DNA of 64,000 nt from Vreelandella massiliensis (GCF_900155385.1 NZ_LT699745.1:445578-509577), one strand, 5' to 3'; shown: positions 1 through 9,920, numbered from the stretch's first letter. Numbers and translations are program-made. The notes: a model not told the origin generated them from the letters alone.

Positions 1-549
1 TTCGCTGTGGTCTACTTCCGCTTTCCCCTGCGCATGGTGTGCTTTTGGCTCATCTTCGCCACCTTGATGCTGCCGGTGGAGGTGCGCATCCTGCCCACCT
101 ACGAAGTGATCGCCGATCTGTCGATGCTCAACACCCACGTTGGCCTCATCGTGCCTCTCATCGCATCGGCGACCGCCACGTTCCTATTTCGTCAGTTCTT
201 TCTTACGGTGCCCAATGAACTGGTCGAGGCGGCACGTATCGATGGCGCTGGGCCGTTGCGGTTTTTCAAGGACGTGCTTCTGCCCTTGTCACGCACCAAC
301 ATGGCGGCGCTGTTCGTCATTTTGTTTCTATATGGCTGGAACCAGTATCTGTGGCCGCTTCTCGTGACCACCGACGAGAGCATGTACACCATCGTCATGG
401 GTATCAAGCGCATGATCGCGGTGGGCGATGACGTGGTCGAGTGGAACCTCGCCATGGCGGCGGCCATCCTCGCCATGCTGCCCCCCGTGGCGGTGGTCGT
501 GATCATGCAGCGCCTGTTCGTTAAAGGCTTGGTCGAAGTCGAAAAGTAA
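1..549 (+). CDS. ugpE: sn-glycerol-3-phosphate ABC transporter permease UgpE (3' part)
   Basis: The reading frame is open from the first base, so the 5' end lies outside the window. The visible 182 residues carry the binding-protein-dependent transport inner membrane domain: hydrophobic helices alternate with the EAA loop near residue 75 ([12 protein letters not shown]), which docks onto the ATPase. The C-terminus ends in the KGLVEVEK style typical of UgpE/MalG-type permeases. It would form the inner membrane channel with UgpA for glycerol-3-phosphate or its diesters. The name rests on the neighbouring UgpC and UgpQ; a related sugar permease is the main alternative. Confidence 0.85.
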   Translation, partial: FAVVYFRFPLRMVCFWLIFATLMLPVEVRILPTYEVIADLSMLNTHVGLIVPLIASATATFLFRQFFLTVPNELVEAARIDGAGPLRFFKDVLLPLSRTNMAALFVILFLYGWNQYLWPLLVTTDESMYTIVMGIKRMIAVGDDVVEWNLAMAAAILAMLPPVAVVVIMQRLFVKGLVEVEK

Positions 550-572
550 ACACAAAGGAAGACACGAGAAAT

Positions 573-1649
573 ATGGCCTCCATCACACTATCGGGCGTCC
601 GTAAGTCCTACGGCACCACCCAGGTCATCCACGGTGTTGACCTGACCATTGAGGACGGCGAGTTCGTCGTTATCGTCGGTCCCTCCGGCTGCGGCAAGTC
701 GACCCTGCTTCGCATGGTGGCGGGGCTGGAGGAAATTACGGAAGGCACGGTCGATATCGACGGGCATGTGGTCAATCGCCTGGAGCCCAAAGACCGCGAT
801 ATCGCCATGGTGTTCCAGAACTATGCACTCTACCCGCACATGAGCGTGCGTCAGAACATGGCCTATGGCTTGAAGATGCGAAAAATGTCCAAGGCCGACA
901 TTGAAAAGCGCGTGACATGGGCGGCGGGCGTATTGCAGTTGACGGATCTGCTCGACCGCCGACCGGGCCAGCTCTCGGGCGGTCAGCGCCAGCGTGTTGC
1001 CATGGGCCGCGCCATGGTGCGCAGCCCCGCTGCTTTCCTGTTCGATGAACCGTTGTCCAATCTGGATGCCAAGCTGCGCGTGCAGATGCGCCTGGAGATT
1101 AAACGCCTTCAGCAGGAATTGCGCACCACGTCGCTCTACGTCACCCACGACCAAGTAGAAGCGATGACCATGGCCGACCGTTTGGTTGTGATGAATGGTG
1201 GAGTGGCTGAGCAGATCGGCACGCCCATGGAGATCTACGAGCGCCCGCGCACGGTCTTCGTTGCGGGCTTCATTGGTTCTCCTAACATGAATTTCCTGCC
1301 TGCTCGACTGGATAGCGGAATGCTGGCATTGGGGCAAGGGCTGCGTGTGGCATGCCCCCATGCGCCGGAAGAGGCAAACGGTCGGGACGTGACACTGGGC
1401 ATCCGGCCCGAGCATTTGGTGGTGGCCGAGCAGGGGGAACCGGCCGACGTCCAATTTATCGCTCACATGGTGGAGCCACTAGGTGCCGAGACACTGCTCC
1501 ACGGGCGCTTCGACGGCGTCGAGGCCAATGTCGCCTTGCGTCTGCACGGGACGCCGGACGTGCAGCGTGATGCGCGCTTGCCCCTGCGTCTGCGCCCTGA
1601 TGCTCTCCACCTGTTCGATCCTGCCAGCGGCGTGCGTCTGACTGAATGA
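573..1649 (+). CDS. ugpC: sn-glycerol-3-phosphate ABC transporter ATP-binding protein UgpC
   Basis: This 358-residue cytoplasmic ATPase energises glycerol-3-phosphate uptake. Visible motifs are Walker [10 protein letters not shown] (about residue 36), the Q-loop in [11 protein letters not shown], the signature [15 protein letters not shown] (about 134), Walker [14 protein letters not shown] and the H-loop [11 protein letters not shown]. The C-terminal 120 residues form the TOBE/MOI-type regulatory domain of the MalK/UgpC family (GIRPEHL at about 273). The length matches the family (about 356). The gene starts 23 bases after ugpE behind an AGGAAG ribosome site and is evidently co-transcribed. 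MalK-type paralogues look alike, but the following ugpQ makes UgpC the best reading. Confidence 0.93.
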   Translation: MASITLSGVRKSYGTTQVIHGVDLTIEDGEFVVIVGPSGCGKSTLLRMVAGLEEITEGTVDIDGHVVNRLEPKDRDIAMVFQNYALYPHMSVRQNMAYGLKMRKMSKADIEKRVTWAAGVLQLTDLLDRRPGQLSGGQRQRVAMGRAMVRSPAAFLFDEPLSNLDAKLRVQMRLEIKRLQQELRTTSLYVTHDQVEAMTMADRLVVMNGGVAEQIGTPMEIYERPRTVFVAGFIGSPNMNFLPARLDSGMLALGQGLRVACPHAPEEANGRDVTLGIRPEHLVVAEQGEPADVQFIAHMVEPLGAETLLHGRFDGVEANVALRLHGTPDVQRDARLPLRLRPDALHLFDPASGVRLTE

Positions 1650-1697
1650 CCGCGTGCCCTTATTGCCCCAAGCACACATAACCACGGATCCCTTGTC

Positions 1698-2453
1698 ATG
1701 CCCTCACCAACATTCACCATGCAAACGCCGCCTGCTGTAATGGGCCATCGGGGCATACCCAGCCTGGCGCCAGAAAACACCTTGGGTGGTTTTCGCAAGG
1801 CGGCCGACGTCGGAGTGCGTTGGATTGAATTGGATGTCACCCTCTTGAGTGACGGCACACCGGTCGTTAGCCACGACACAACCACCGCGCGCTGCGGGAA
1901 TCACGCGACTCGACTCGATCAGCTGACGATTGATTCGCTGGACGGTCTCGACATGGCCGCTCACGTCGAGCATTGGCCTGCCGAACCCTTGCCGCTGCTA
2001 GTGGATACTCTGCGCCTACTCTCAACGCTAGGCATGGGGCTCAACCTGGAAATCAAAGACTACGGACTGCCTACCGCTGATGTGGTCGCCGCCGTGGTTA
2101 ATGCGCTACAAAGCACCGATTTCCCTAGTGAGACCCTGATTATTTCAAGCTTTAGCCTTAACTTACTGGCCGAAACCCTAAACCAAGCGCCGCATGTGCG
2201 ACGGGGTTGGATTATCACTGATCTACCCAACGACTGGCGCACCGAGGCCGAGCGTTTGGCACTGTTCAGCCTGCATGCGGATTGGCGCCACCTCAACCCA
2301 CAACGTGTGCAAGCAATCAAACAGGCGGGCCTCTATCTTTATGCCTGGACGGCCAACGCCCCGTCAGAGGTAGCCTCACTCTGGCACTGGGGGCTCGATG
2401 GCGTGATTACGGATTATCCTCAGCGATTTATGACGACCCATGAAGCTAAATGA
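1698..2453 (+). CDS. ugpQ: Glycerophosphodiester phosphodiesterase UgpQ
   Basis: This 251-residue cytoplasmic phosphodiesterase splits glycerophosphodiesters into glycerol-3-phosphate and an alcohol. The family signature is clear: GHRGIPSLAPENTLGGF near residue 17 (catalytic His-Arg and the ENT motif), ELDVTLLSDGTPVVSHD at about 48 (metal-binding Glu-Asp and catalytic His) and LNLEIKD at about 115 (metal-ligand Glu and Lys). The C-terminus has the family's YAWTAN and GVITDYP motifs. It is the fourth gene of the ugp operon, as in E. coli ugpBAECQ. The stop overlaps the next gene's start by 14 bases, indicating translational coupling. Confidence 0.93.
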   Translation: MPSPTFTMQTPPAVMGHRGIPSLAPENTLGGFRKAADVGVRWIELDVTLLSDGTPVVSHDTTTARCGNHATRLDQLTIDSLDGLDMAAHVEHWPAEPLPLLVDTLRLLSTLGMGLNLEIKDYGLPTADVVAAVVNALQSTDFPSETLIISSFSLNLLAETLNQAPHVRRGWIITDLPNDWRTEAERLALFSLHADWRHLNPQRVQAIKQAGLYLYAWTANAPSEVASLWHWGLDGVITDYPQRFMTTHEAK

Positions 2454-3210
2454 CCGACAGGAGCGCATTCTTGCCTTGCTAAGCGCTCAAGGCGAGTTGG
2501 GAGTGGACACCCTGGCCGATGAGTTTACGGTAAGCGCGCAAACCATACGCAAAGACCTCAACCAGCTTTGCGAGATGGGGAGAGCCCGCCGTGTGCATGG
2601 AGGCGTTAGCTTACCGGCCAACGCCCTTAACCTCTCCTTCAATCGCCGCCAACAGCTCCATGCCGACAGTAAACAACGCATGGCCGAAGCCCTGGCAGCG
2701 CGCATCCCGGATGGAGCCACCTTGATGCTGGGAATTGGTACCACGGTGGCCTACCTGGCGCGTTGCCTGTCAGGACATAAGCGCCTTCGGGTGCTGACGA
2801 ATAACCTAAATGTCGCCGGTATTCTCGGGGAACAACCCGATACCCACGTCCTCGTCATGGGGGGCACACTGCGCCATCACGACCACGACGTGGTGGGGGA
2901 AACCGTCACACGCAGTCTGGATCAATACCAGGTGGATATCGGCATTATTGGTGCGGGCGGGCTCGACCCAGACGCCGGCGTGTTGGATTTTGACCCGCTG
3001 GAGGCAGACGTCAGTCGCGCTATTTTACGTAATGCTCGCCGACGCGTGTTGCTTGCCGACGCCAGTAAATGGAATCGCCGCCCCATGGCGAGAGTCACCG
3101 GCTTTGATAGCATCGACCAGCTCGTATGTGATCGCCTGCCCGATAACGCCATCTATTCCGCCCTCCATGATCAGGGCGTTGACATCATTCACACCGAACC
3201 AAACCTATGA
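2440..3210 (+). CDS. DeoR/GlpR-family transcriptional regulator
   Basis: This 256-residue DeoR-family repressor has an N-terminal winged helix (RQERILALLSAQGELGV, then TIRKDLNQLCEMGRARRVHGG) and a C-terminal sugar-phosphate sensor domain with the MLGIGTT phosphate-binding loop and the VMGGTLR, DIGIIGAGGLD and LLADASKW motifs. GlpR is the best studied relative and responds to glycerol-3-phosphate. Because the gene is embedded in the ugp operon and overlaps ugpQ, it probably controls this operon in response to a phosphorylated glycerol compound. The ligand is inference. The stop overlaps the next start by four bases. Confidence 0.88.
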   Translation: MKLNDRQERILALLSAQGELGVDTLADEFTVSAQTIRKDLNQLCEMGRARRVHGGVSLPANALNLSFNRRQQLHADSKQRMAEALAARIPDGATLMLGIGTTVAYLARCLSGHKRLRVLTNNLNVAGILGEQPDTHVLVMGGTLRHHDHDVVGETVTRSLDQYQVDIGIIGAGGLDPDAGVLDFDPLEADVSRAILRNARRRVLLADASKWNRRPMARVTGFDSIDQLVCDRLPDNAIYSALHDQGVDIIHTEPNL

Positions 3211-3998
3211 TGCCCATTGCTGACAACTTCACTTCCATTCGCTATCTACTGACCGATGTAGACGATACGCTCACCACGGATGGTCGCTTACTGCCCGAGA
3301 CACTCTTGGCCCTATATCGCCTAAGTCATGCCGGCATTGAGGTCATACCGGTCACCGGCGGGTGTGCGGGTTGGTGCGATCAAATGATCCGACTCTGGCC
3401 CGTGCCTGCCGTGATCGGTGAAAACGGTGCTTTTTATTTCGACCGCGACCGCATCGGTAAGGTCGAATACCATAGCTGGGATACACCCGAGGCAGGGTTT
3501 GCCAGCCAGCAACGATTGCTAAGCATTGCTGAAGACGCCATGGCGCGTGTTCCCGCGCTTCGGTTAGCAAAAGATCAACCTTACCGGCTCTTTGATGTCG
3601 CGCTTGATCACGGTCAGGATGTACACGGCATATCAACAGTTGACATCGACAGAGCACTGGCAGCATTTCGTGAAGCAGGGGCGAATGCACGCGCTAGCTC
3701 CATCCATATAAACGCTTGGTTCGGTGACTACAGCAAGCAGGCAATGGCGCAGCGCTTACTACAGGCCAAATACGGCTTAGACGAAAACGCCATTCAGCAA
3801 CATGTCGCTTTTGTCGGCGACTCTCCCAACGATGAACCCCTGTTTGCTTACCTGACATATACGTTTGGTGTCGCCAATATCGGCCGATGGTTAGATCGCA
3901 TGACACACCATCCACGCTATCTTCTCGCGCAACGCGGAGGAATCGGCTTTACCGAGCTTGCGACCTTGTTAGTGCAAACGCAAAGGGCTGAGACGTAA
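3207..3998 (+). CDS. HAD-superfamily (Cof/IIB type) phosphatase
   Basis: This 263-residue cytoplasmic phosphohydrolase has HAD motif I DVDDTLTTDG at residue 13 with the nucleophilic Asp, motif II in VTGGCAG, a type IIB cap with an aromatic-rich centre, and motif IV FVGDSPNDEP at about 206. Two adjacent ATG codons exist; the first overlaps the upstream stop (ATGA). Co-transcription with ugpQ and a GlpR-like regulator suggests a sugar-phosphate or glycerol-phosphate substrate, but the fold does not fix the substrate. Mannosyl-3-phosphoglycerate or sucrose phosphate phosphatase-like roles, relevant to compatible solutes, remain possible. Confidence 0.8.
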   Translation: MMPIADNFTSIRYLLTDVDDTLTTDGRLLPETLLALYRLSHAGIEVIPVTGGCAGWCDQMIRLWPVPAVIGENGAFYFDRDRIGKVEYHSWDTPEAGFASQQRLLSIAEDAMARVPALRLAKDQPYRLFDVALDHGQDVHGISTVDIDRALAAFREAGANARASSIHINAWFGDYSKQAMAQRLLQAKYGLDENAIQQHVAFVGDSPNDEPLFAYLTYTFGVANIGRWLDRMTHHPRYLLAQRGGIGFTELATLLVQTQRAET

Positions 3999-4028
3999 AT
4001 CGATATCGTCACGTTAACGCCAATTTTT

Positions 4029-5285
4029 TTATCCCGCCTCTCTCACTCGGTCACGGCCTTCAGCCTTGGCCTGATAAAGCGCTGAATCGACGCGTTTGAT
4101 CATAGAGACAATTAGCTCATTTGGACGAGCCTCAATAACACCCACGCTGGTCGTGACATGTCCTACCACCGGAAACACCGTGGCAGCAACCGCCTCGCGT
4201 AGCTTTTCCGCAAGCTGTAAGGCTTGGGCAAGCGCTGTCTCGGGCGCCAACACAATAAATTCTTCCCCACCCCAGCGGGCACATAAATCGGTAATACGTA
4301 GGTTCTCACGCAACACGTTGGCAAAGCACACCAATACTTGATCGCCGACATCGTGGCCGTGGATGTCGTTGACAGGTTTAAAGTGATCAATATCGAGCAT
4401 GATCAGCGACAACGGGCGCTGGTAGCGATGAGAGCGCGCCATCTCCAGCTCCAGACGCCGATCAAAACTCAATCGGTTAGCCAGCCCCGTCAAGGTATCC
4501 GTATTGGCAATGCGCTCAAGTTCCTGCTCATGCTTAACGCGCCGAGTAATGTCTTTGCCCACAGAAACATAGCGCACAATACGCCCCTGCTCGTCTTTGA
4601 TGGGGCTGATCGTTTGTTCAACATAGCGATGATCTCCATCCCGCGTTTTATCCAAAAACGTGTCGCGAAAGGTCTCACCGCGCGTCAGGGTATCCCACAT
4701 GTTGCGATAAAACTGGGCCGAATGATGGCCAGATTTGAGCAGCCGGGGGTTTTGCCCGATCGCCGCGTCGCGCGCATAACCCGTATAACGCTCGAACGCC
4801 TGGTTGACGTACTCAATATCCCCTGCAGCGTCCGTAATGACCACGCTATCTGACGACATTTCAATCGCACTGGACAGCAGCCGCCTTTGTCGCTGCTCTT
4901 CTACAGAAAGGGTGATGTCCCGTTGGATCGACACAAAATGGGTAACGGACCCCGCCTCATTGCGAACCGGCGAGAGGTTCCACTCCACGTCATAGGGAGT
5001 GCCATCCTTACGGTAGTTTACCGTAATGGCGTCAAAAGGCTCACCGGCTTTCAGGGCCTCTCGCAGGCGTTGCAGCATCGCGCGGTCGGTTTTTGGCCCC
5101 TGTAACAAACGCGGCGTGGTACCCAGCAGCTCTTCACGCTCATAACCGCTCATGCGCATCATGGCCGCATTAACATAAATAATGGTTGGCCCAGGAAGAT
5201 CAAGTTCAGCTGTGGTGATCACAACGGCATTGAACGACTGTTCTACTGCGGTTTCCAGTAACTGCAGGTATTCGGTGTCTCTCAT
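4029..5285 (-). CDS. Diguanylate cyclase with two PAS domains
   Basis: A 418-residue soluble protein. PAS domain 1 spans about residues 10-115 (YVNAAMMRMSGYEREELLG) and is followed by a PAC segment. PAS domain 2 spans about 130-245 (YVNQAFERYTGYARDAAIG). The GGDEF domain occupies about 260-418, with active-site GGEEF at about 343 preceded by RITD at the correct five-residue distance, the product-inhibition I-site. It should therefore make cyclic-di-GMP under feedback control, with PAS domains sensing an unknown cytoplasmic cue. No membrane segment is seen. It is convergent with the ugp operon and has the same orientation as the EAL protein upstream. Confidence 0.92.
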   Translation of the reverse strand: MRDTEYLQLLETAVEQSFNAVVITTAELDLPGPTIIYVNAAMMRMSGYEREELLGTTPRLLQGPKTDRAMLQRLREALKAGEPFDAITVNYRKDGTPYDVEWNLSPVRNEAGSVTHFVSIQRDITLSVEEQRQRRLLSSAIEMSSDSVVITDAAGDIEYVNQAFERYTGYARDAAIGQNPRLLKSGHHSAQFYRNMWDTLTRGETFRDTFLDKTRDGDHRYVEQTISPIKDEQGRIVRYVSVGKDITRRVKHEQELERIANTDTLTGLANRLSFDRRLELEMARSHRYQRPLSLIMLDIDHFKPVNDIHGHDVGDQVLVCFANVLRENLRITDLCARWGGEEFIVLAPETALAQALQLAEKLREAVAATVFPVVGHVTTSVGVIEARPNELIVSMIKRVDSALYQAKAEGRDRVREAG

Positions 5286-5392
5286 AACGCTCTCTGACGT
5301 TGTCTCTTGTCACCTGACGGCAATCGGGTTACCGGAGAATATAGGGAGAGCTCCCATTGCGCTGCTTTAACGTCAATATGAAGCTGTTTGCA

Positions 5393-7225
5393 TTAAGTAA
5401 ATCCGCTGCAAAAAATAGCGGGCATAGCCTCAAGCGGCTTTGGCCGGGCTAACAAAAAACCTTGCACGTAGGCGCAGTGCCGTTCACGTAAAAAGGCCAT
5501 CTGATCTCGGGTCTCCACGCCTTCCGCCACGACATGCAACTTGAGGGTTTTGGCCAGCACGATCACCGACTCCGTAATAGCAGCATCTTCAACGTCATGA
5601 GGTAGGTCACAGACAAAGGCACGATCAAGTTTTAAGGTGTTGACTGGGAAGCGCTTAAGGTAACTCAGCGATGAGTAGCCGGTGCCAAAATCATCAATGG
5701 CCAGTTCCACGCCGAGATCGCGCAAGGCCTGCATCGTCTTAATCGCGCTCTCAACGTCGTCCATCACCATGCTTTCGGTAATTTCCAACTCTACTTTCTG
5801 GGGCGGAATAGCACTCTCATCCAACGCGGCACGTACCGCCTGAATAAGCCCCGGCTGACGGAACTGGCGAGCAGATAAATTAATGGCAATTCCAGGCACA
5901 TGACCAAGCTGTTGACCTAAAGACATGGCATCCATACAAGCGCGGCGAAGTACCCACGCTCCCAACGGCACAATCAGGTTGGTTTCCTCGGCCAGAGGAA
6001 TGAACTCGGCGGGTGATACCATGGTATCGCCACGCGGCCAGCGAATAAGCGCTTCCATGCTAGTAAAGCGGTGTGTCGTAAGATCAAGCTTAGGCTGGTA
6101 ATGAAGCATGAAAGATTCTTCCGCCACCGCTCGGCGTAAATCGCTTTCCAGCCGCAAGCGGGCGGCACTGTTTTCGTTCATGCGTTCGGAGAAAAAGCGC
6201 AGCTCGCCACCCCCATCCGCTTTGGCCCAAGTCAACGCGGTTTCTGCTGACCGAACCAATGCGTCAACGCTCGCGGCATTATCGGGAAAAATACTGATGC
6301 CAATGCTAGCCTGGAGAAAAATATCGTCGAGGGTTTCTGAGCCCGCTTGCAACGCGAATGGCTTGCTTATCGCATCCAGCATGCGCAGCGCTGCAAGCGT
6401 GGCATCCTCAGGTGTTTTAAGGTTATTGAGAATCACAGCAAAATCGTCCCCGCCGGTGCGGGAGACAACGTCAGGGTCGCGCTCAGAGGCGTGGTGTTGA
6501 CGTGCAACGAGATCGGTGCGTCGCACCGCGGCAGTCAGGCGTTCAGCGACCTCCATCAGCAGTTGGTCCCCAACGGGGAAGCCGAAAAAATCGTTGACTT
6601 GCTTGAACCGGTCCAAGTTCATCAACAAAACGCCCACGCACGTTTTTTGCCGGCGGGAAATCTCAAATTCGTGCTGAAGACGATAACGAAACAAAGAACG
6701 GTTGGGCAATTGCGTGAGCGCATCGTAATATTGCAAGCGCTCAATTTCCGCTTCTGAGGCTTTTTGCTGCGAAAGATCGTAAAACATTGCGACGAAATTG
6801 CGGGTTTTACCCTCTTCGTCTACTAACCGATCGATACTCATTAACTTGGGAAATACCGTACCATCCTCATGGCGATCCCAGATTTCGCCCTCCCAGTGTC
6901 GATCTTTTTCAAGTGCAGCCCACATCTTGCGATAAAATTCAGGCCCATGCCGACCGGACTTGGAGATCGACGGCTTTTTGCCCATCACATGCGATAGCTT
7001 AAAGCCGCTCATTTTTTCGTAGGCGGGATTAACATACAGAATGCGGTTATCCGCATCGGTGATCACTACGGCGTGGGAGACACGCTCAACCACGCGGTTA
7101 ACCAACTCCAGTTGCTCGATGGTTTTCTGGTGGCGTTTAATCTCTTGCGCCAGCGCTGCCGAGTTATCCGTCGTTTCTCTATCCGAACCCGCTCCGTCCA
7201 TGACGTCCTCTTCTTGCCACTTCAT
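5393..7225 (-). CDS. PAS-GGDEF-EAL cyclic-di-GMP enzyme
   Basis: A 610-residue soluble protein. A coiled segment (about 20-50) leads into a PAS domain (about 50-165, YVNPAYEKMSGFKLSHVMG), a GGDEF domain (about 175-345) with a variant GGDDF active site and RDPD I-site, and an EAL domain (about 355-605). The EAL half keeps EALIRW, the DDFGTGYSSLSYL loop and AEGVET, so phosphodiesterase activity looks intact. The GGDDF variant may be active or may only bind GTP. An upstream-starting ATG exists, but the start used gives the usual N-terminal coil. The gene is separated by 107 bases from the next cyclase on the same strand. Confidence 0.9.
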   Translation of the reverse strand: MKWQEEDVMDGAGSDRETTDNSAALAQEIKRHQKTIEQLELVNRVVERVSHAVVITDADNRILYVNPAYEKMSGFKLSHVMGKKPSISKSGRHGPEFYRKMWAALEKDRHWEGEIWDRHEDGTVFPKLMSIDRLVDEEGKTRNFVAMFYDLSQQKASEAEIERLQYYDALTQLPNRSLFRYRLQHEFEISRRQKTCVGVLLMNLDRFKQVNDFFGFPVGDQLLMEVAERLTAAVRRTDLVARQHHASERDPDVVSRTGGDDFAVILNNLKTPEDATLAALRMLDAISKPFALQAGSETLDDIFLQASIGISIFPDNAASVDALVRSAETALTWAKADGGGELRFFSERMNENSAARLRLESDLRRAVAEESFMLHYQPKLDLTTHRFTSMEALIRWPRGDTMVSPAEFIPLAEETNLIVPLGAWVLRRACMDAMSLGQQLGHVPGIAINLSARQFRQPGLIQAVRAALDESAIPPQKVELEITESMVMDDVESAIKTMQALRDLGVELAIDDFGTGYSSLSYLKRFPVNTLKLDRAFVCDLPHDVEDAAITESVIVLAKTLKLHVVAEGVETRDQMAFLRERHCAYVQGFLLARPKPLEAMPAIFCSGFT

Positions 7226-7340
7226 ACTTGCTGTTTCTGACCATGATGTGCGTGCTTACCCGCTAGGTATGCATACCCTTAAGCCTAACCTTCGGCGTAG
7301 GTGCTTTAGGAAAAGCGTCAAAGAAAAACGCAACGCATTG

Positions 7341-7374
7341 AAAAAGACCCCAGAAGTGGCGCTGCTTCTTGGGT
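7341..7374 (-). terminator. Intrinsic terminator-like hairpin upstream of the EAL gene
   Basis: Read on the minus strand, CCCAAGAAG and CTTCTGGG pair around an eight-base loop with one bulge, followed by TCTTTTT. The arms are at 7348-7355 and 7365-7373. It lies about 120 bases upstream of the EAL-protein start codon rather than after a gene. Confidence 0.45.
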
Positions 7375-7729
7375 ATTCGTCAAATTTCACCCAACTCACG
7401 GCATGAATCGCCAGCACTCTATACCACCCTTGCGGCTGGATACAGTGCTATGTATATAAACATATCATCTAAAAAACGATGGCAGGCTAAGAAAAGCGGA
7501 CGTTTGCCCAGGCAGTAACGTGTCGTAACAACCCATAAGCAGTTCATTTCCCAGTGGTTGGTGTGGAAAACAGAAACGGCTCATACCGCCCAGCAATACG
7601 AGACGCCGTCGTATCGGACTAAGCAAAACATGCACTTCATTTGACTTACATCAAAAAGATGAGGGTCTAGTAACGCTTTTGCACGTTAACAGTGCGCCAT
7701 TTTTATACAGGCATGAAGACTAGATCAAA

Positions 7730-7756
7730 TAAAGCTGTACAAATACTATACGTTAA
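7730..7756 (+). promoter_or_regulatory. Candidate sigma-28 (FliA) promoter of the chemoreceptor gene
   Basis: TAAAGCTG at 7730 is followed after 11 bases by TACGTTAA at 7749-7756, matching the flagellar consensus TAAAGTTT-N11-GCCGATAA at 4 of 4 core bases in the -35 and 5 of 8 in the -10. A TATAAT also occurs at 7761-7766 and could be a sigma-70 -10 instead. Either would give a leader of roughly 45-55 bases before the chemoreceptor start at 7814. Confidence 0.35.
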
Positions 7757-7813
7757 GTAATATAATATGCTTACACGACAAACATCTGAACAAACCGCAA
7801 CAGGATCACTTTC

Positions 7814-9421
7814 ATGCTGAGTTTTGCACGCCTCAAGGTTCGCCATCGTTTAATGGCCGGGTTTGGAGCCCTTCTGGTTATCTTTAGTGCGCTCACCGTT
7901 GTCGGCATTGACCGCGTCAACACGATTGACCAGCGGTTGTATATGATCAATGACGTCAATGGCCGGATGATGCGCCACGCGATTAACTTTCGCGGCAGCG
8001 TGCATGACCGTGCGATTGCGCTACGCGACATTACCCTCGTCAGTGACACCCAAGAGGTTAATGATCTGGTAGAACTTCATGACCGCCTGGCCAACAATTA
8101 TCGCCAAGCCGAAAACAGCATGAACGACATGTTCGAGAACTACCCTGAAACCATTTCCGAGCGCGAGCGAGAAATGATCGCCGAGATTGACCGCATTGCT
8201 CAGCGTGGCCGTGATCTTGCTCAAGAGATTATTAGCGAGCGCCGTGATGGAGACTTTATCTCCGCGCGTGAAATTGCCGTAGGTGAAGGCGGTGATACGT
8301 TTGCCGAGTGGCTAGATGCCATCAATGTTTTCATTGACTACCAAGAAGCGGAAACCGCAGCAGACACCACTATCGCCCGCAGCGTGGCCAATAACTTTAG
8401 CCAACTGATGATTACATTAACCTTGATTGCCCTTGTTTTAGGCACAGGGATTGCCGTATTTATTTCCCGCCAGTTAGTGAAAGAACTAGGCGCAGAACCG
8501 CGTGAAGTACGTGCCTTCGCGCAGGCCGTCGGTCAAGGAGATCTTTCCATCAAGCCCAAGCTCGCCCCGAACGATAACAGTAGCATTATGGCTGCACTGG
8601 CGAGCATGGTAGATCAATTACGTGCTCTTGTTACCCAAGTTCAGCACTCAGCGGGCACTGTGGCGAGTAATAGCCAGCAAATAGCTGAAAGCAATAATGG
8701 CTTGGCCTCTAGCATGGAGCAGCAAGCAAGCGCTCTCGCCGAGACGGCCTCCGCCATGGAAGAACTGCACAGCACGGTGGAGCAGAACGCTGACAATTCG
8801 CAACAAGCAAGTCAGGAAGCCAGCGGCGCTTCCAGCACGGCTAAGCGTGGCGGTGAATCCGTCTTCCAGGTCACTGAAACCATGAAAGCCCTGAACGAAA
8901 GCTCACAGGAAATTGCCGGTATTATTTCGACGATTGACTCAATCGCCTTCCAGACCAATATCCTCGCGCTCAATGCCTCTGTGGAAGCGGCGCGGGCGGG
9001 TGAGCACGGGCGTGGGTTTGCGGTTGTTGCCCAAGAGGTCCGCAAGCTTGCCCAGCGTAGTGCCGATGCTGCCAAAGAGATCACCTCTCGCATTACCAGC
9101 AACCTCGAACGCGTCAAGGATGGCGATAAACAGGCAGAAGAAGCCAGCAAAGCCACGGAAGAGATTGTCGCCGCCATTGAGCGTGTCACAAGTTTTATGC
9201 AAGAAATCAGCAACGCCAGCGTAGAACAGAGCAAAGGGGTTAGTGAGGTCAACGATGCTGTGACCGACATGGACCGTGTCACGCAAAGCAATGCGCTTAG
9301 CATTCAAGAAGGTGCTCAATCCGCCACGCAGCTGCAAAGGCATGCAAGCGAACTGTTAAGTGCTATTGAAGTGTTCAAGCTGCCAGAACACGACCAGGCA
9401 CCTGCGTTACCTAGGCATTGA
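7814..9421 (+). CDS. Methyl-accepting chemotaxis protein
   Basis: A 535-residue membrane chemoreceptor. TM1 is at about residues 12-32, followed by a helical periplasmic four-helix-bundle sensor (about 33-190). TM2 is at about 195-215 ([19 protein letters not shown]), a HAMP linker at about 216-270, and the signalling domain covers 270-525 with the hairpin tip [14 protein letters not shown] segment ([17 protein letters not shown]) after [19 protein letters not shown]. The C-terminus ends in PALPRH, so there is no CheR/CheB-tethering WETF tail, unlike the other two receptors in this window. The sensor ligand is unknown. Confidence 0.93.
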   Translation: MLSFARLKVRHRLMAGFGALLVIFSALTVVGIDRVNTIDQRLYMINDVNGRMMRHAINFRGSVHDRAIALRDITLVSDTQEVNDLVELHDRLANNYRQAENSMNDMFENYPETISEREREMIAEIDRIAQRGRDLAQEIISERRDGDFISAREIAVGEGGDTFAEWLDAINVFIDYQEAETAADTTIARSVANNFSQLMITLTLIALVLGTGIAVFISRQLVKELGAEPREVRAFAQAVGQGDLSIKPKLAPNDNSSIMAALASMVDQLRALVTQVQHSAGTVASNSQQIAESNNGLASSMEQQASALAETASAMEELHSTVEQNADNSQQASQEASGASSTAKRGGESVFQVTETMKALNESSQEIAGIISTIDSIAFQTNILALNASVEAARAGEHGRGFAVVAQEVRKLAQRSADAAKEITSRITSNLERVKDGDKQAEEASKATEEIVAAIERVTSFMQEISNASVEQSKGVSEVNDAVTDMDRVTQSNALSIQEGAQSATQLQRHASELLSAIEVFKLPEHDQAPALPRH

Positions 9422-9434
9422 TACGCTTTAGCCC

Positions 9435-9466
9435 CCTAGCCCTCACTCCAAAGAGTCAGGGCTAGG
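9435..9466 (+). terminator. Hairpin after the chemoreceptor gene
   Basis: CCTAGCCCT (9435-9443) pairs perfectly with AGGGCTAGG (9458-9466) across a 14-base loop, 14 bases after the chemoreceptor stop. No U-run follows, so it is a likely 3' end structure rather than a classical intrinsic terminator. Confidence 0.5.
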
Positions 9467-9668
9467 CTTCTCGAATAGTTAAAAAGTAAGCTATTTAAGC
9501 CGTGCCAATAGGTGTTTAGCATTACGGCATCCTGCCCTGAGTGCAGTACTGACTGAGGTGCTATGAGAAATCCTGGCTAAGATAGTATATGCTATGTGTT
9601 TAGTAGATTAAGCACTAAGCACTGCTGATCAGAGTGAAATAACCATCAGGAAATACTAAGGATGTTGT

Positions 9669-9920
9669 ATGTTCGTTCGGAAGTATCGCCTTGCATGGAT
9701 TCATGGCTTTGTTGACGGCGAACAGGGTAAACGTCACCAGACGCTAAAAGGTATTCCCGGCTTTCGCTACACAAATGGCTGGATTGAAGGTCAAGCAAAG
9801 CGCCACGGATACACTTACGGTTTAAGCGATGTCACCGAAGGTGAGATAGAAGCTGCCCGTCGCAAAAGACAACCCGAACCGCACCACCCTTGGGACGGTA
9901 TCAGCGGGACGTTCCTATGA
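9669..9920 (+). CDS. Small hypothetical protein, weakly RMF-like pattern
   Basis: An 83-residue basic protein, preceded by AAGGA at good spacing. It shows an internal near-repeat of G-aromatic-x-x-G-x-x-x-x-R spacing (HGFVDGEQGKR, then NGWIEGQAKRHG), a pattern reminiscent of ribosome modulation factor and related small Gly/Arg-rich proteins. The similarity is only in spacing and I cannot claim homology. No signal peptide or membrane segment is visible. The preceding 250 bases contain no other ORF, so it is probably monocistronic. Confidence 0.55.
   Translation: MFVRKYRLAWIHGFVDGEQGKRHQTLKGIPGFRYTNGWIEGQAKRHGYTYGLSDVTEGEIEAARRKRQPEPHHPWDGISGTFL

Larger units (their letters stand above)
7226..7813. 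other. 588-base divergent intergenic region
   Basis: This gap lies between two divergently read genes, the EAL protein and a chemoreceptor. No convincing ORF is present on either strand. It is AT-rich near 7690-7780. It holds a hairpin with a T-tract read leftward (7341-7374) and a flagellar-type promoter candidate read rightward. The leftward hairpin sits upstream of the EAL gene start, so it is either a leader attenuator or the end of an unrecognised short RNA. No c-di-GMP riboswitch consensus was recognised by eye. Confidence 0.5.

Noticed and set aside
588-1466. Long leftward ORF opposite ugpC
   Set aside because: It is a codon-bias shadow of ugpC with no protein family features. The same applies to long antisense frames over the chemoreceptors, ureC and urtD.
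7226-7813. c-di-GMP riboswitch upstream of the EAL gene
   Set aside because: The conserved GEMM core segments could not be found on the minus strand.
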